From Deinococcus aerius (GTDB lineage Bacteria; Deinococcota; Deinococci; Deinococcales; Deinococcaceae), in the NCBI RefSeq assembly GCF_002897375.1, contig NZ_BFAG01000012.1, positions 1-64,000 on the forward strand: a DNA stretch of 64,000 bases, read 5' to 3'. This document shows, one piece after another, positions 14,159 through 24,926 of the stretch. The stretch's first letter is position 1. Each line of letters opens with the position of its first letter. Made by a program: the position numbers and the translations under genes. A model generated the notes under the pieces. That model was not told the origin of the DNA. It did no database searches and was given only the letters and a program-made list of their open reading frames with translations.

Positions 14159-15240
14159 GCGAACCGGTCTTTCTTCCCGTCATTCTCGCCGGGGGCAGCG
14201 GCGAACGCTTCTGGCCCCTGTCCCGCCGGCACCGGCCCAAACAGTTCCTCACCCTGGACGAGACCGGGCGCAGCCTGCTCCAGGCCACGAGTGACCGCCT
14301 GAGCGTCCTGAGCGGCAGCCCCGAGCAGGTCATGGTCGTCACGGGGGGCGAGTACCGCACCCAGGTGCTGGAGCAGCTCCCCGACATGCCCGTCGAGAAC
14401 CTGATCGTCGAGCCGGTCGCCCGGGACACCGCCCCCGCTGTGCTGTACGCCGCCCTGCGGGTGGCCCAGGAGGCCCCGGAGGCCGTGATGGGCGTCTTTC
14501 CCGCCGACCACCGGATTACGAACCCCGGGGCGTTTGGCCGCGCGGTGCGGCGGGCCATCGAGGTTGCGGACTCGACCGGGCAGCTCGTCACGCTGGGCAT
14601 CACGCCCACCTTTCCCGCCACCGGGTACGGCTACATCCAGCGGGGAGAGCTGCTGCAGGACGGCGAGCTGCCCGCCTACCGGGTGTCGCGCTTCACCGAG
14701 AAGCCCGACGCGGAGACCGCCCGCACCCTGGTCGCCGACGGACGCTACACCTGGAACAGCGGGATGTTCCTCTGGCGGGTGGGGGCGATTCTGGACGCCT
14801 TCCGGCAGTATCAGCCCGAGATGTACGCCCAGCTCTCGGAGGCGCTGGCGCGGGGGCGGTCCCCCGGGGGCATCCGGGCGGTCTTTCCCCAGGTGCAGAA
14901 GATCAGCATCGACTACGCCATCCTGGAGAAGTCCGACCAGGTCGCGGTGATCCCGGCGGAGTTCGGCTGGGACGACCTGGGCGACTGGAACGCCCTGGAG
15001 CGCCTGCTCAAGGGGGAGGGCCAGAACGTCTCGGTGGGGCGGCATGTCAGCCTGGACACCGGGGGAGCCATCCTGTATACCACCCGGGGCGATGACCTAA
15101 TCGCCACCATCGGCCTGGAGGACGTGGTGGTCGTCCGCACTGACGAGGTGACGCTGGTGGTGCGCAAGGACCGCACCCAGGACATCAAGAAGGTGGTGCA
15201 GCAACTCAAGGCGCACCCGGAATTGGAGCGCTTCGCGTGA
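14155..15240 (+). CDS. manC: Mannose-1-phosphate guanylyltransferase
   Basis: Forms GDP-mannose from mannose-1-phosphate and GTP, feeding Gmd and Fcl encoded at 26.5-28.5 kb. The 361-aa single-domain protein has the pyrophosphorylase motif [44 protein letters not shown] and [10 protein letters not shown], and lacks the C-terminal isomerase domain of bifunctional enzymes. The ATG at 14155 fits the family start. It is the first large gene of an operon whose members overlap by 1-32 nt. Confidence 0.93.
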   Translation: MSEPVFLPVILAGGSGERFWPLSRRHRPKQFLTLDETGRSLLQATSDRLSVLSGSPEQVMVVTGGEYRTQVLEQLPDMPVENLIVEPVARDTAPAVLYAALRVAQEAPEAVMGVFPADHRITNPGAFGRAVRRAIEVADSTGQLVTLGITPTFPATGYGYIQRGELLQDGELPAYRVSRFTEKPDAETARTLVADGRYTWNSGMFLWRVGAILDAFRQYQPEMYAQLSEALARGRSPGGIRAVFPQVQKISIDYAILEKSDQVAVIPAEFGWDDLGDWNALERLLKGEGQNVSVGRHVSLDTGGAILYTTRGDDLIATIGLEDVVVVRTDEVTLVVRKDRTQDIKKVVQQLKAHPELERFA

Positions 15241-16934
15241 CCCTCTCCCGTTCGCCCGACCCGGAGCTGACGCGTCAGGACTTGGACAACGAGATCGACC
15301 TGGGCACCCTCTGGCAGGGGGTGCGGCGGCGGTTACCCCTCATCCTCCTGGTGTCCCTCCTGGTGGCGCTGGCGGTCTACCTGGTGTTGAGGACCCGGCC
15401 CCCGGTGTACGAGGCCGGCGCGAGCATCATCACCTCCAGCAGCCAGAGCCAGATCGGTGTGGTGGGCGGCCCGGTCGTGTCGCCCCTGCCGGAGGGAACC
15501 GTGACTCAGGTGGTGCAGAGTCCGCTGATCCTGCGTCCCCTGATCGAGGCGGTGCGCGCAAGTAGCGCCATCGAGCCCGCCGAGCGCGGGCGGCTGGCGC
15601 GGGTCCTGAACCGGGAGCTGCTGGACGAGGACACGCTGAAAAGGTCGCAAAACAGCACGGTCAGCGTCGTGACGGGGCCCGGCGCCGGCGGTGAGAACGG
15701 CGTTTACACCCTGAAAGCCCGCGCGCGAACGCCGCGTGCCGCCCAGGTGCTTGCCAACCTGGCCAGCGAGCAGCTCCTGGCCTGGGACGTGGAGCGCGCC
15801 CTGCGGGACGTTCGCCGAGCCCAGCAGAACTTCCAGGCGCAACTGGCGCAGATAGACCGGCGGCTGGCCCTGCCTGGCCTGACGCCGCAGGAACGCCTGA
15901 CCCTGATCTACCGCCGGGCGAACATGCAGGACAACTTGTCCCAGCTCAGCCTGCTGGAAAGCGCGCGGGTGGGCGTGCTCAGGCCCCTGGTCGGGGCGGT
16001 GGAGCCGCTGCGGCCCGTGTCGGGCTCACCGCTGCTCAACGCGGTTCTGGCGGGCCTGCTGACCCTGTTGCTGGGACTGGGCGCGGCGGCCCTGCGGGTG
16101 GCGCTGGACCGGACCGTTCGCCGCGAGGACGACCTGCTGACGTTCGGCCTGCCCACGCTCGCCACCCTGCCCCGCCTGCGCCCGTCGAGGCTGGGCCCCC
16201 CGACGTTGGGTCCGGGTGAGGGCGGGCTTGCGGCGCGCGAGCAGGGGCTGCGCGGGGCGCTGGGATTCCTGCGCGTCGGTCTCCAGACGGCCCTGCACGG
16301 GCGGACCCCCCCTATCCTGATGCTCGCGGGCGTCACTGGGGGCGAGGGGACCAGCACGCTCGCCGCCGTCCTGGCGAGCACGCTGGCGAGCAGCGGAAAA
16401 CGGGTGCTGCTCATCGACGCGGACCTGCGCCGGGGCACTCAGCAACGCCTCTGGGACCCCTCCAACGGGGGCCCGGTCTGGCAGCAGCTCTGCGGCAAGG
16501 GGGGGGCGCGGACCCTCGAGGACGCGCTCGGCGAGCCGGACAACGTGCAGGTGATGGAGGTGGCCCCCCACCTGCACCTGTTGCCCGCTGGCCCCGGGGA
16601 GCAGGACGGCCTGGGGCTGCTCAGCCGGCCCGAGCTGGGCCGGGCGCTGCGCCGCTGGGGTGGGCGCTACGACCTGGTGCTGGTGGACAGCCCACCCCTG
16701 CTCACCCTCGCCGACGGCATGGTGGTGGGTCAGCAGGTTGACGCAGTGCTCATCGTCACCGAGGCGGACCGGACCCGGCTTCAGGCCGTGCGGCAGGTGT
16801 TGCGCCACGCCCAGGCCGCTGGGCTCCCCGTTCTGGGCTTCGTGCTGAACAAGGCGGCCGTCCCCGCCGCTGCGGCCCGGGGGCTTCGCCCCGCCGGGTC
16901 CACGCGCCCCCTCCAGGAAGTCCGTGGACGATGA
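15237..16934 (+). CDS. Wzz / BY-kinase-like polysaccharide chain-length and export protein
   Basis: A 565-aa inner-membrane protein. Residues 10-60 carry the first membrane span of a Wzz domain ([20 protein letters not shown]) and a second span lies near 265-285. A cytoplasmic ParA/CpsD-like ATPase domain follows, with Walker A' [14 protein letters not shown] and Walker [18 protein letters not shown]. The P-loop reads [12 protein letters not shown], with Thr372 where Lys is usual, and the C-terminal tail has no Tyr cluster, so tyrosine autokinase activity is doubtful. The GTG start overlaps the manC stop. Expected role: control of chain length or export in the Wzx/Wzy pathway. Confidence 0.88.
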   Translation: MTLSRSPDPELTRQDLDNEIDLGTLWQGVRRRLPLILLVSLLVALAVYLVLRTRPPVYEAGASIITSSSQSQIGVVGGPVVSPLPEGTVTQVVQSPLILRPLIEAVRASSAIEPAERGRLARVLNRELLDEDTLKRSQNSTVSVVTGPGAGGENGVYTLKARARTPRAAQVLANLASEQLLAWDVERALRDVRRAQQNFQAQLAQIDRRLALPGLTPQERLTLIYRRANMQDNLSQLSLLESARVGVLRPLVGAVEPLRPVSGSPLLNAVLAGLLTLLLGLGAAALRVALDRTVRREDDLLTFGLPTLATLPRLRPSRLGPPTLGPGEGGLAAREQGLRGALGFLRVGLQTALHGRTPPILMLAGVTGGEGTSTLAAVLASTLASSGKRVLLIDADLRRGTQQRLWDPSNGGPVWQQLCGKGGARTLEDALGEPDNVQVMEVAPHLHLLPAGPGEQDGLGLLSRPELGRALRRWGGRYDLVLVDSPPLLTLADGMVVGQQVDAVLIVTEADRTRLQAVRQVLRHAQAAGLPVLGFVLNKAAVPAAAARGLRPAGSTRPLQEVRGR

Positions 16935-18373
16935 GTATTCAGCGTTCCGCCTCCCCACCGCTCGCCCGGTCCAGCTCCCGGACGGCCCCGGCATGGTCGG
17001 GGAGCTTCCCCCAGGCCTGTGCCCTGATGCTGGGCGACGCCGGAAGCGTGCTGCTGGCCCACCTGCTGACGACGGGGGTGTTCACCTCCACCGCCTACGC
17101 CCACGTGGGGCTAAAGGCCACGCTGGTCTGGCTGGGGGTGTGGGTGTTGTGGCGGGCCTATCAGGGTCTGTACCCCGGGTACGGGCGCTCGCCCCAGACC
17201 GAGCTGCGGCTGCACACCATCGGCACCCTGCAGATCGCGGTCGTGCAGATTGCCGCCGCCTTTGCCCTGCCCCGCTTCGCGCCCAGCGCCATGGGGGTGG
17301 CCGCCGAGTGGGCGCTCGTGCTGCCGCTCGCGCTCTTTGTTCGGTACGCGGTGCGCGCGGCCCTGGTCAGGGCGGGCCACTACGGCCGCGCCGTGAGCGT
17401 GATCGGGGCGGGGCGCACCGCCTCGATCACGATCGCCCACCTTCAGGCGCATCCGTCCTACGGCCTGAAGCCCGTCGCGGCCTACGACGATAACCCGGCG
17501 CTGCACGGCCGGCGCATTCATGGCGTCCCGGTGATGGGTTCCATCGACCTCGCGCTGGCTGAACCCCGGACGGAACAGGCGATCATCTCCATCCCCGGCG
17601 CCCGTGCCGAAACCCAGAAGCGGATCGTCAACAGTGTGTACGGTGTCTTTCCCATCACCTGGGTCATTCCGGACCTGTTCGGCGTGCCCAATCAGGCCCT
17701 CCACCCGCACAACATTGGCAGCCTGGCGGGCGTGGAGATCCGCAACAACCTGCGCAGCATCCGGGCGCGGGTAATCAAGCGCACGCTCGATCTGGCCGGG
17801 GCCGCCGCCGTGGGCGTGCTGCTCTTGCCTGTCCTGCTGCTGATCGCGCTCGCCATCCGGCTGGACAGCCCCGGCCCCGTCATCTACCGGGCCCGGCGGC
17901 TGGGGCGGGACGGCCGGCCCTTCGACTGCTTCAAATTCCGCAGCATGCAGCGCAACGCCGAGGGCAAGCTCAAGGAGATGCTCGACGCCAATCCCGCCCT
18001 GCGCGCGGAGTTCGAGGCGACGCACAAGCTCAAGGACGACCCCCGCGTGACCCCGGTGGGGGCTTTCCTGCGTAAGACCAGCCTGGACGAGCTGCCCCAG
18101 CTCGCCAACGTGCTGCTGGGCAGCATGAGCCTGGTTGGTCCCCGACCCATTGTGCATGCAGAGGTCCCGCGCTACGGCGATATCTACGCGGTGTACAAGC
18201 AGGTGCGTCCCGGCATGACCGGCTATTGGCAGGCCAACGGCCGCAGCGACACGAGCTACGAGGAGCGGGTGGGCATGGATCACTTCTATGTCACCAACTG
18301 GAGCCCCTGGTTGGACATCGTCATCCTGCTTCAAACCGTGCGGGTGGTCGTGCGTGGGAAGGGCGCCTATTGA
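16931..18373 (+). CDS. Undecaprenyl-phosphate sugar phosphotransferase (WbaP-like)
   Basis: Polyprenyl glycosylphosphotransferase that starts repeat-unit synthesis by moving a hexose-1-phosphate onto undecaprenyl phosphate. The 480-aa protein has several N-terminal membrane segments, a Rossmann-like CoA-binding middle region ([20 protein letters not shown]), then a membrane helix ([15 protein letters not shown]) and the catalytic domain with [38 protein letters not shown] and [13 protein letters not shown]. It overlaps the Wzz gene by ATGA and the flippase gene by TGATG. Galactose or glucose specificity cannot be told from sequence alone. Confidence 0.92.
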   Translation: MSIQRSASPPLARSSSRTAPAWSGSFPQACALMLGDAGSVLLAHLLTTGVFTSTAYAHVGLKATLVWLGVWVLWRAYQGLYPGYGRSPQTELRLHTIGTLQIAVVQIAAAFALPRFAPSAMGVAAEWALVLPLALFVRYAVRAALVRAGHYGRAVSVIGAGRTASITIAHLQAHPSYGLKPVAAYDDNPALHGRRIHGVPVMGSIDLALAEPRTEQAIISIPGARAETQKRIVNSVYGVFPITWVIPDLFGVPNQALHPHNIGSLAGVEIRNNLRSIRARVIKRTLDLAGAAAVGVLLLPVLLLIALAIRLDSPGPVIYRARRLGRDGRPFDCFKFRSMQRNAEGKLKEMLDANPALRAEFEATHKLKDDPRVTPVGAFLRKTSLDELPQLANVLLGSMSLVGPRPIVHAEVPRYGDIYAVYKQVRPGMTGYWQANGRSDTSYEERVGMDHFYVTNWSPWLDIVILLQTVRVVVRGKGAY

Positions 18374-19578
18374 TGCTGGCCTTTGCCATCCGGCAACTCG
18401 TCGTCTACGCCATCATCCTGGTCCTGAGCCTCTTTATCGGACGAGTGGCTGGCCCCGGGGTCTACGCCACCTTCACCCTGTTCAATTTTTTCTTCGGGCT
18501 GACTTACATCATCGCCGACTTCGGTTACGGCAAAGCCGTGATTCGGGAAAAGCTCGTCGGCAACCCCCCCGCCCCCGACCTGGCCGGGGGGGTCAACCTG
18601 GTGTTCGGCCTGTTCTTCGGGGTGCTCGCCTGCCTGACCCTGGCGGCACAGAACTACACGGTGGAGGCGTGGCTCACGCTCCTGTTCTTCGTGGCGGCGA
18701 GCTCCGCGTTCAGGTGGTTCTTTGCCAGCGAGTCGAAGTCGGATTTTGCCGCCATCGGGAAGGCCGAGATCATGCAGGTCGTGGTCTACGCCACCGTCTT
18801 CTTCGCGGCGTATCTCCTTCGCGGCTCGGCCGCCGATTCGCTGTTCGCCGCGGTCATGTTCAGGTGCCTCAGTATTCCGCTCTCCTACTCTATTTTCAGT
18901 AGGAACAGGCCTCGGATCGCAGGGCTGAGTCTCGGGGGCCTGAACAGGGTGCTGGGCCTCTTCTACAACGGCTTCTTCTATCAGGCGTCCCTCATCCTGT
19001 TTTCCATCAAGGATCTGATCCTTGCCTACGTCATTTTCTGGGACAAGTCGGGCGACCTGAAGGGCCTGGGGTTCATGGCCCAGACCTATATGATGCTGCC
19101 CCTGATGGTGGTCAACCCGCTCAGCCGATTTCTGCTCCCCAGGCTCTCCCAGGGGCGGGGGAACCTCGAAGACGAGGGGATGAAGAACCTCGTTCTCCTC
19201 ATGGCTGCCTACGCCTTGATAAGCACAGCAATGTTGGTCGTCCTCTTTCCGGTATTCAACACGCTGGTCCTGAACGGGAACTTCGACGGTTCCCGGCAGT
19301 TTCTGGCCTACTTCGCGTGCGCGAACCTTATCTCCATACCCTCGCTCGGCATCGCAAGCCTTCTGGCGGTGGGCTACGGGTACAGGGTCTATCTCTGCTA
19401 CGCCCTCCTGTGCACGGGCCTGACCTGGGGTGTAGGGTTCCTGAAATTGCGTTTCCCGGGTGACGACTACGGTTACCCCTCTGCCGTCCTGGCGGGCCAC
19501 CTGGTCAACCTGGGACTCCTGGCGTGGTTCTTTGTGCGCGGGGCCGAAGTGGGGCGGAGCCGTGAGAAAAGCCTTTAA
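18373..19578 (+). CDS. Polysaccharide flippase (Wzx-like, MATE/MOP superfamily)
   Basis: A 401-aa integral membrane protein with about ten or more hydrophobic segments, starting [20 protein letters not shown]. The early motif [17 protein letters not shown] and the block [20 protein letters not shown] fit the oligosaccharide flippase family. Its ATG overlaps the stop of the initiating transferase. Codon use is slightly less GC-rich than in the flanking core genes, common in glycan loci. It should move lipid-linked repeat units to the outer face of the inner membrane. Wzx proteins diverge strongly, so the call rests on topology plus context. Confidence 0.82.
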   Translation: MLAFAIRQLVVYAIILVLSLFIGRVAGPGVYATFTLFNFFFGLTYIIADFGYGKAVIREKLVGNPPAPDLAGGVNLVFGLFFGVLACLTLAAQNYTVEAWLTLLFFVAASSAFRWFFASESKSDFAAIGKAEIMQVVVYATVFFAAYLLRGSAADSLFAAVMFRCLSIPLSYSIFSRNRPRIAGLSLGGLNRVLGLFYNGFFYQASLILFSIKDLILAYVIFWDKSGDLKGLGFMAQTYMMLPLMVVNPLSRFLLPRLSQGRGNLEDEGMKNLVLLMAAYALISTAMLVVLFPVFNTLVLNGNFDGSRQFLAYFACANLISIPSLGIASLLAVGYGYRVYLCYALLCTGLTWGVGFLKLRFPGDDYGYPSAVLAGHLVNLGLLAWFFVRGAEVGRSREKSL

Positions 19579-20215
19579 GCTCATCCTCTCAACAGGCCGT
19601 TTTGTCTCCGCAAGGTCAAAACATATCTCCGTGGACTTCAGGAGCAGGGTCATCGACTCGGAGCTGGAGGGCCATAACAAGATCTACGGCAATGCCTTGA
19701 TCAGGAACTCCACCCTAGGCAGGGGAACCTATGTCGCCTTCGGCACCCACATCAACGAGAGCAGGGTCGGGCGTTTTTGCAGCATAGGGCAGCATTGCCG
19801 GGTCGGCGGACTGGGCCGGCATCCCACGGACCTCTTCACCGCGCATCCGGCGTTCTACTCCACGGCGGGCCAGGCGGGGTTCTCCTTCGTCCAGGACGAT
19901 CTGTACGACGAGTATGTGCCCACCGTGCTGGGGAACAACTGCTGGCTCGGGTACGGGGTCGTGATCCTGGACGGCGTGACGGTGGGGGACAACGTGATTG
20001 TCGCGGCCGGATCAGTCGTCACGAAGGATGTGCCGTCCAACTGCATCGTGGGGGGCGTCCCCGCCCGCCTCATTCGCGACAGGGAATCGGCAGTCGGCCC
20101 GGAGGGTTGGTGGAACCTGCCCTTCCCGGAACTGGAACGGCTCGTGCGGCAGTCGGCCGACCGGGATTTCCAGCGGTACACGCAGCAGTTCACGCGGGCT
20201 GTCGAGAATGAGTAG
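19562..20215 (+). CDS. Left-handed beta-helix acyltransferase (xenobiotic/CatB-like)
   Basis: A 217-aa hexapeptide-repeat O-acetyltransferase likely to decorate a glycan sugar using acetyl-CoA. The repeats show as [20 protein letters not shown] (with the family's catalytic-type His) and [20 protein letters not shown], ending in [20 protein letters not shown]. The GTG at 19562 overlaps the end of the flippase by 17 nt. GGCGGAG lies very close to the start, so an alternative internal start is possible. Confidence 0.85.
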   Translation: MRKAFKLILSTGRFVSARSKHISVDFRSRVIDSELEGHNKIYGNALIRNSTLGRGTYVAFGTHINESRVGRFCSIGQHCRVGGLGRHPTDLFTAHPAFYSTAGQAGFSFVQDDLYDEYVPTVLGNNCWLGYGVVILDGVTVGDNVIVAAGSVVTKDVPSNCIVGGVPARLIRDRESAVGPEGWWNLPFPELERLVRQSADRDFQRYTQQFTRAVENE

Positions 20216-21548
20216 GGCGAGCCGCCTGCCGTACGTCCTGCTGCTCCTGACCGTGGGCGTGACCTCCACGCCCCTCATCCCCATCAGCAGCAGCGCGCGT
20301 CCCCTGACCTTGCTCCTGGCCCTGCCGGTCCTGTTGCTCCACATCCTCAACCGTCGGGGGTTCGGCCGCGGGGCCCTCAACGTGTTCGTGGGGTTGCTGG
20401 CTTTCTACCTGGTCTTTCTCCAGCTCTTCGTCCTCGTCAACCCGAATCCCCAGATCAACTTTATCTTCAAGGGGCAGTCCTACTTTCAGGACATCTTCTC
20501 GGCCCTGCTGACGGTCGTTGTTTTCCTGCTGCACTATTTCGCCTTCAGGGCTGCTTTCGTCTACCTGGGGGCCGCGCGGGCGACGGCGTGGGTGATCTAC
20601 GGGGTCGCCGTCTCCGCCCTCGTGGGCGTTCTGCAATGGATACTGAATCAGGCTGGTCTGGCGGAACTGTCGCACCGCGTCACCTCGGTCTTCTCGGTGT
20701 CCGCTATCGTCTGGCGGGACCGTGTGCGCGGGCTGGCCTTTGAACCCTCCTGGCTGGCCAGCCAGATCACGGTCTTCCTTATTCCGCTCCTGGCCTACCG
20801 CTACCTCGTGGTGATGAAGCCGGTGACCGTCTTTGCTCTCGGTGGGCGCCGGGTAGGGGTGGGGGCCGTTCTCGCTGGGATCGGTGTGCTGGCGCTGGCG
20901 ATGACCTTCTCGCGCGGAGGGCTGGCCGCCCTGCTCGGAACGGCGATGATGGTCCTGCTCTACCTCACGAAGAACGTCAACCGGGTCAGGAATATCGTCC
21001 GGGCGACCCTGATCGCCATGGCGGTCGTCGTGACCGCCTACGGGGTGTCCAACAATGCGTATGTGGCGAGCGCCCTGGGAGGACTCCAGCAGGCGGGCGA
21101 CGTGCAGACGGCCTTCGCCACCGCCAATGCGGGCCCCCGCTTCGCGGCGTGGGAGGCGGCGGCCGACACCTTTAGCCAGCATCCCTACTTCGGCGTGGGG
21201 CTCGGCCTGCAACATCGCTACTTCGCCGCCTCGCCCCCCAGGTGGGCCGTGAGTCTTCCCGAGGTGCAGGCGTGGTTAAATCCGGCCGTTCCTGACCGCG
21301 GGAATCCCAAGAACCTCCTGCTCAAGCTCCTCAGTGAATCGGGCCTGGTGGGGGCCATTCTCTTCGCCGCTACCTTTATGGTTGCCCTGATCCAGGGAAG
21401 GAACTGGACCCTCGCCCTGTTCATGCTGCCGGGGTTGCTGGTCGATTTCTTCTCACTGGATTCGCTGGCCCTGATCACGTGTCCGCTGGCGCTCGTTCTA
21501 TTCTCCGAGGTGAGTTATGCGCGTAAGCGTCGTTACAATCAACTATAA
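20208..21548 (+). CDS. O-antigen polymerase/ligase family protein (Wzy candidate)
   Basis: A 446-aa membrane protein with about ten hydrophobic segments. The C-terminal half has the O-antigen ligase/polymerase pattern: a periplasmic loop with [16 protein letters not shown] and [20 protein letters not shown] before the last helices. It overlaps the acyltransferase gene by 8 nt and sits inside the operon between the flippase and the glycosyltransferases, so a repeat-unit polymerase is more likely than a lipid A ligase. A second family member is encoded at 24.9-26.1 kb. Confidence 0.85.
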   Translation: MSRASRLPYVLLLLTVGVTSTPLIPISSSARPLTLLLALPVLLLHILNRRGFGRGALNVFVGLLAFYLVFLQLFVLVNPNPQINFIFKGQSYFQDIFSALLTVVVFLLHYFAFRAAFVYLGAARATAWVIYGVAVSALVGVLQWILNQAGLAELSHRVTSVFSVSAIVWRDRVRGLAFEPSWLASQITVFLIPLLAYRYLVVMKPVTVFALGGRRVGVGAVLAGIGVLALAMTFSRGGLAALLGTAMMVLLYLTKNVNRVRNIVRATLIAMAVVVTAYGVSNNAYVASALGGLQQAGDVQTAFATANAGPRFAAWEAAADTFSQHPYFGVGLGLQHRYFAASPPRWAVSLPEVQAWLNPAVPDRGNPKNLLLKLLSESGLVGAILFAATFMVALIQGRNWTLALFMLPGLLVDFFSLDSLALITCPLALVLFSEVSYARKRRYNQL

Positions 21549-22293
21549 TACGGGCGGTGGGTTCAAGAGAACCTGTGATTCCGTGCTGTCCCAGGATTAC
21601 CCCCACTTGGAGTGGGTGGTGGTGGATGGGCTCTCGGGAGACCAGAGCGCGCTCGATATCGAGACCAACTCCCCAGCCATCCACCGGCTGATTCGGGAGA
21701 AGGATGACGGCATTGCCGACGCCTTCAACAAGGGCATCGCCGCCGCCAGTGGTGAGGCCATGATCTTTATAAATGCGGGGGATTCATTCGAAAGTCACGA
21801 CTCTCTCTCGACTCTGGTGCGCCTGTGGAACAGGGACCGGCACGGCTGGTTCGCGGGCAGCGCCCGGTTCATGACCGAGGCGGGACAGGAGATGTACGTC
21901 CGTGATGTGGGCGGCCTGTCCCCGTTAAGGCTGGTGGACCGGGGCTGCCGGGTCGTTCACTCCAGTGTCCTGATCGATTCGGCCCTGATTCGCAGCTTTG
22001 GCGGCTACGACGTGAGCTACCGCAGCGCGATGGATTTCGACCTCTGGGTGAGGCTGATCAGCCGTGGGTTCCTGCCCCAGCAGTCCAGCCTGATCGCCTC
22101 CCGGTTCTACCTGGGCGGCACCTCCAGCAGCTATTCCGGCTTCGAGGAAGAGTTGAGGTCGCTGCGTGAGAACGGGTTGCTCGGCGCCCGGGCCCGCCTG
22201 TGGATGACCGCGCGCAAGCGGGCCGTTTCAAGGCTGGGGAAGATCAAGAGATACAGGCTCGCCTACGAGATCAAAGAGCGGTTCATCAAATGA
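21517..22293 (+). CDS. Glycosyltransferase family 2 (WcaA-type)
   Basis: A 258-aa cytoplasmic GT-A enzyme. It starts [20 protein letters not shown], then WVVVDGLSGDQSALDIE (nucleotide-binding Asp) and the REKDDGIADAFNKGIAAASG motif common in colanic-acid type GT2 enzymes. The metal-binding DxD position reads FINAGDSFES. A strong GAGGTGA lies 4 nt before the ATG, which is 32 nt inside the preceding gene. It probably adds one sugar of the repeat unit; donor unknown. Confidence 0.9.
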   Translation: MRVSVVTINYNTGGGFKRTCDSVLSQDYPHLEWVVVDGLSGDQSALDIETNSPAIHRLIREKDDGIADAFNKGIAAASGEAMIFINAGDSFESHDSLSTLVRLWNRDRHGWFAGSARFMTEAGQEMYVRDVGGLSPLRLVDRGCRVVHSSVLIDSALIRSFGGYDVSYRSAMDFDLWVRLISRGFLPQQSSLIASRFYLGGTSSSYSGFEEELRSLRENGLLGARARLWMTARKRAVSRLGKIKRYRLAYEIKERFIK

Positions 22294-23279
22294 GGGTGTC
22301 GGTCGTTATTCCCTGCCGCAACGAACAGGACAACATCGGGCTGGTGCTCCAGTCCCTGCTGGAACAGACCCCGCCTGGAGTCTTTCAGGAAGTCGTGATC
22401 GCCGATGGGCAGTCGGCGGATGCCACGCTGGAGCGCATAGAAGCGTTCCGGGTGGCCTTCGCCCACCGGAACATACGGCTGAGGGTCGTGGACAACCCCG
22501 GCCGTTCCACGCCCTCCGGGCTGAACAGGGCCGTCGGGGCGGCGGCGGGGGACTTCATCATCCGAATCGACGCCCACTGCAAACTCGGCCCCACCTATGT
22601 GGACGAACTCGTGCGGGGGTACCTGGCCGGGGGCGCCGACGTGGTGGGTCCGACCGTGCGGTATTTCGGCACGACGGAGCTGGCCCGGCACATCGTGGCG
22701 GTGCTGCATCATCCCCTGGGCAACGGGGGAACCGCCTCGCGCAATAGCCTGAAGCGGGCCGTGCAGGTCAAGCACACAGTCATGTCCTGTTACCGCCGGG
22801 AGGTGTGGGAGGCGCTGGGCGGGTACGACGAGCGGCTGCTGTCGAACGAGGACTTCGACTTCGACTACCGGGCCAGCGAACGTGGGTTTCGGGTCGTCTC
22901 GCTGCCCGCACCGGTGTATTGGGCGAAGGCCAGACCCACCCTGGGGGCCTTCTGGCAGCAGCGGTTCCGGTACGGCTACTGGAAGTACCGGGTCGTCGAG
23001 AAACATCCGCGCTCGCTGCACCTGCGGCAGCTCGTGCCGGTGGTCTTCGGGGCCGCCTGTGTCGTGGGGCTGGTCTTTCCCCCGCTGCTGGTGGTGAACG
23101 CCCTGGTGCTGTCGCTGCTGGGCCTGTTGGTCTGGCGAGGAGACCGCTCGCTCGCGCTGCCCACGGTCATCGCCGTGCTCGCCGCCAACTACCTGGGGTG
23201 GGCGTTCGGCTTCCTGTGGTCGCTGACCCGCCATCTCGCCAGCCGCCCCAGCCGCCCCGCGCCCGGCACCCGTGGGTAG
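22290..23279 (+). CDS. Glycosyltransferase family 2 (ExoA-like, membrane-anchored)
   Basis: A 329-aa GT2 enzyme resembling succinoglycan ExoA. The N-terminal GT-A domain has VSVVIPCRNEQDNIGLVL, VVIADGQSADATL, IIRIDAHCKL (DxD-like) and LSNEDFDFDYRASERGF (acceptor/base ED). A WQQRFRYGYWKYR block is followed by three hydrophobic C-terminal segments from about residue 250, so it should sit at the inner membrane. The ATG overlaps the previous stop (ATGA). Confidence 0.9.
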   Translation: MRVSVVIPCRNEQDNIGLVLQSLLEQTPPGVFQEVVIADGQSADATLERIEAFRVAFAHRNIRLRVVDNPGRSTPSGLNRAVGAAAGDFIIRIDAHCKLGPTYVDELVRGYLAGGADVVGPTVRYFGTTELARHIVAVLHHPLGNGGTASRNSLKRAVQVKHTVMSCYRREVWEALGGYDERLLSNEDFDFDYRASERGFRVVSLPAPVYWAKARPTLGAFWQQRFRYGYWKYRVVEKHPRSLHLRQLVPVVFGAACVVGLVFPPLLVVNALVLSLLGLLVWRGDRSLALPTVIAVLAANYLGWAFGFLWSLTRHLASRPSRPAPGTRG

Positions 23280-23805
23280 CAAGGCCGTTCAGGCCCTCGG
23301 CCTGCGCGTCGAGCGGTGGGACCTGACGCGGGAGGGGGGGGGCAGCGGGGGAAAGGCGAATCTGCCGTACACCTTTGACGGCAATATCCACGCCTACGTC
23401 GTCCGGGCAGAGCCCCCCCTGCGCGTGACGTGGGCGCCCAGCTCGCGGGTCTACGACCTCTACCTCCGGGAGTTCGCCCTCCAGCCCACCACGGTGCGGC
23501 TGGCGGTGGACGGGAAGCTCCTCTTCACCCACCGGCTGGCGGCGGGGGAGACCCGCTACCTGAGGGGGAGTGACCTGCCGGGCCTGCCCTGGACCTTCAA
23601 CCGGCTGGAGATCGGGGCGCAGTGCCCGGACGCTGGCCGTCCCTGCCTCCTGGTTCCCGAACTCAGCGTGAACGTGGACCCATCCCGGCCGCCCGCTCCC
23701 CCCGCCGAGGCCGCCGCGGCGGCGCTCTGCCTGCTGCTCCTGCTGCTGCTCACGCGGCTGTTGCCCTGGGGGAACGGCAGGTTCTCTGCGGCCCAGCGCG
23801 GGTGA
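23272..23805 (+). CDS. Membrane-anchored protein of unknown function in the polysaccharide operon
   Basis: A 177-aa product; I do not recognise a family. Residues 1-130 are soluble and beta-rich (VTWAPSSRVYDLYLREFALQ, TTVRLAVDGKLLFTHRLAA), and two Cys in GAQCPDAGRPCLL may form a disulphide. Residues about 147-166 form a Leu-rich membrane helix and the tail is basic, so it is probably C-terminally anchored. The GTG start at 23272 overlaps the previous gene by 8 nt, which supports translation as part of the operon. Confidence 0.65.
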   Translation: MGSKAVQALGLRVERWDLTREGGGSGGKANLPYTFDGNIHAYVVRAEPPLRVTWAPSSRVYDLYLREFALQPTTVRLAVDGKLLFTHRLAAGETRYLRGSDLPGLPWTFNRLEIGAQCPDAGRPCLLVPELSVNVDPSRPPAPPAEAAAAALCLLLLLLLTRLLPWGNGRFSAAQRG

Positions 23806-23836
23806 GGCCGCGCGCCGGGCCGGGTTACCCTGAAGG

Positions 23837-24910
23837 GTGCCCGCGCTCCCCTCCCCCCGCCGCCTCCTCGTGACCGGGGGCTGCGGCTTTATCGGCAGCA
23901 ACTTCGTGCGCTTCTGGCTCCACCGGCATCCCGAGAGCCGCGTCGTGGTGTACGACCGGCTGACCTACGCGGGCCGGAGGGAGAACCTGACGGGGCTGTG
24001 GGGCCACCCGGGGCTGAGCCTGGTCGTGGGGGACATCGCGGACCAGGCCGCCGTGCGCGGCGCCTGTCAGGAGAACGGCACCGACCTGATCGTGAATTTC
24101 GCCGCCGAGTCCCATGTGGACCGGAGCATCCTGGGACCCCTCGCCTTCACCGACACGAACGTGCGGGGCACGCAGGTGCTGCTGGAGGTCGCCCGCGAGC
24201 TGGGGCTGCGGCTGCACCACGTCAGCACGGACGAGGTCTACGGCGACATCCCGGAGGGCCGCCGGAGTGAGGAGACGAGCCCGCTCTCCCCCCGCAGCCC
24301 CTACGCGGCGAGCAAGGCGGCGGCGGATCACCTCGTGGGGGCGTACCACGTCACCTACGGCCTGCCCGTCACCATCACGCGCGGCGCCAACACCGTGGGG
24401 CCGTACCAGCACCCCGAGAAGGCCCTGCCCCTCTTCTCCACCAACGCGCTTCTCGGCGAGCCGCTGCCCCTGTACGGGGATGGCCTCCAGAGGCGCGACT
24501 ATACCCATGTGGGGGACCACTGCCGGGGCATCGAAACGGTGCTGCTGCGCGGAGAGAGCGGGCAGGTGTACAACGTCGGCACCGGCGAGGAGATCACCAA
24601 CAGGGAGATGGCCCGCATCGTGCTGGAGACGCTGGGCGGGAATCAGGGCCTCGTGAGGCATGTGGCCGACCGCCCCGGACACGACCGCCGGTACGCCATG
24701 AACGTGGACAAGCTGCGGGCGCTGGGCTGGGAACCGGGGTGCGGCCCCCGGGAGGCGGTGGCCCGGGCGGCCCGCTGGTACGCGGCCAACCGCTGGTGGT
24801 GGGAGCCGATTCGCGGCGGCGAGTTCCGCAGCTATTACCGGCGGCAGTACGCCCACCGTCTGACGGGGGACGCGGGGGTTCCCAGCCCCGACGTGTCCGG
24901 GGGAGAGTGA
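23837..24910 (+). CDS. rmlB: dTDP-glucose 4,6-dehydratase
   Basis: Converts dTDP-glucose from RmlA into dTDP-4-keto-6-deoxyglucose. The 357-aa short-chain dehydrogenase-type protein has the NAD motif VTGGCGFIGSNFVRFW, NFAAESHVDRSIL, the STDEVYGD block with Thr-Asp-Glu, and the catalytic SPYAASKAAADHLV Tyr/Lys pair; TRGANTVGPYQHPEKALPLF is typical of RmlB. The GTG start is 31 bp after the preceding gene. RmlC and RmlD are not in this window, so the final sugar may not be rhamnose. Confidence 0.94.
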   Translation: MPALPSPRRLLVTGGCGFIGSNFVRFWLHRHPESRVVVYDRLTYAGRRENLTGLWGHPGLSLVVGDIADQAAVRGACQENGTDLIVNFAAESHVDRSILGPLAFTDTNVRGTQVLLEVARELGLRLHHVSTDEVYGDIPEGRRSEETSPLSPRSPYAASKAAADHLVGAYHVTYGLPVTITRGANTVGPYQHPEKALPLFSTNALLGEPLPLYGDGLQRRDYTHVGDHCRGIETVLLRGESGQVYNVGTGEEITNREMARIVLETLGGNQGLVRHVADRPGHDRRYAMNVDKLRALGWEPGCGPREAVARAARWYAANRWWWEPIRGGEFRSYYRRQYAHRLTGDAGVPSPDVSGGE

Positions 24911-24926
24911 GCCTGCCCCTGGGCCG

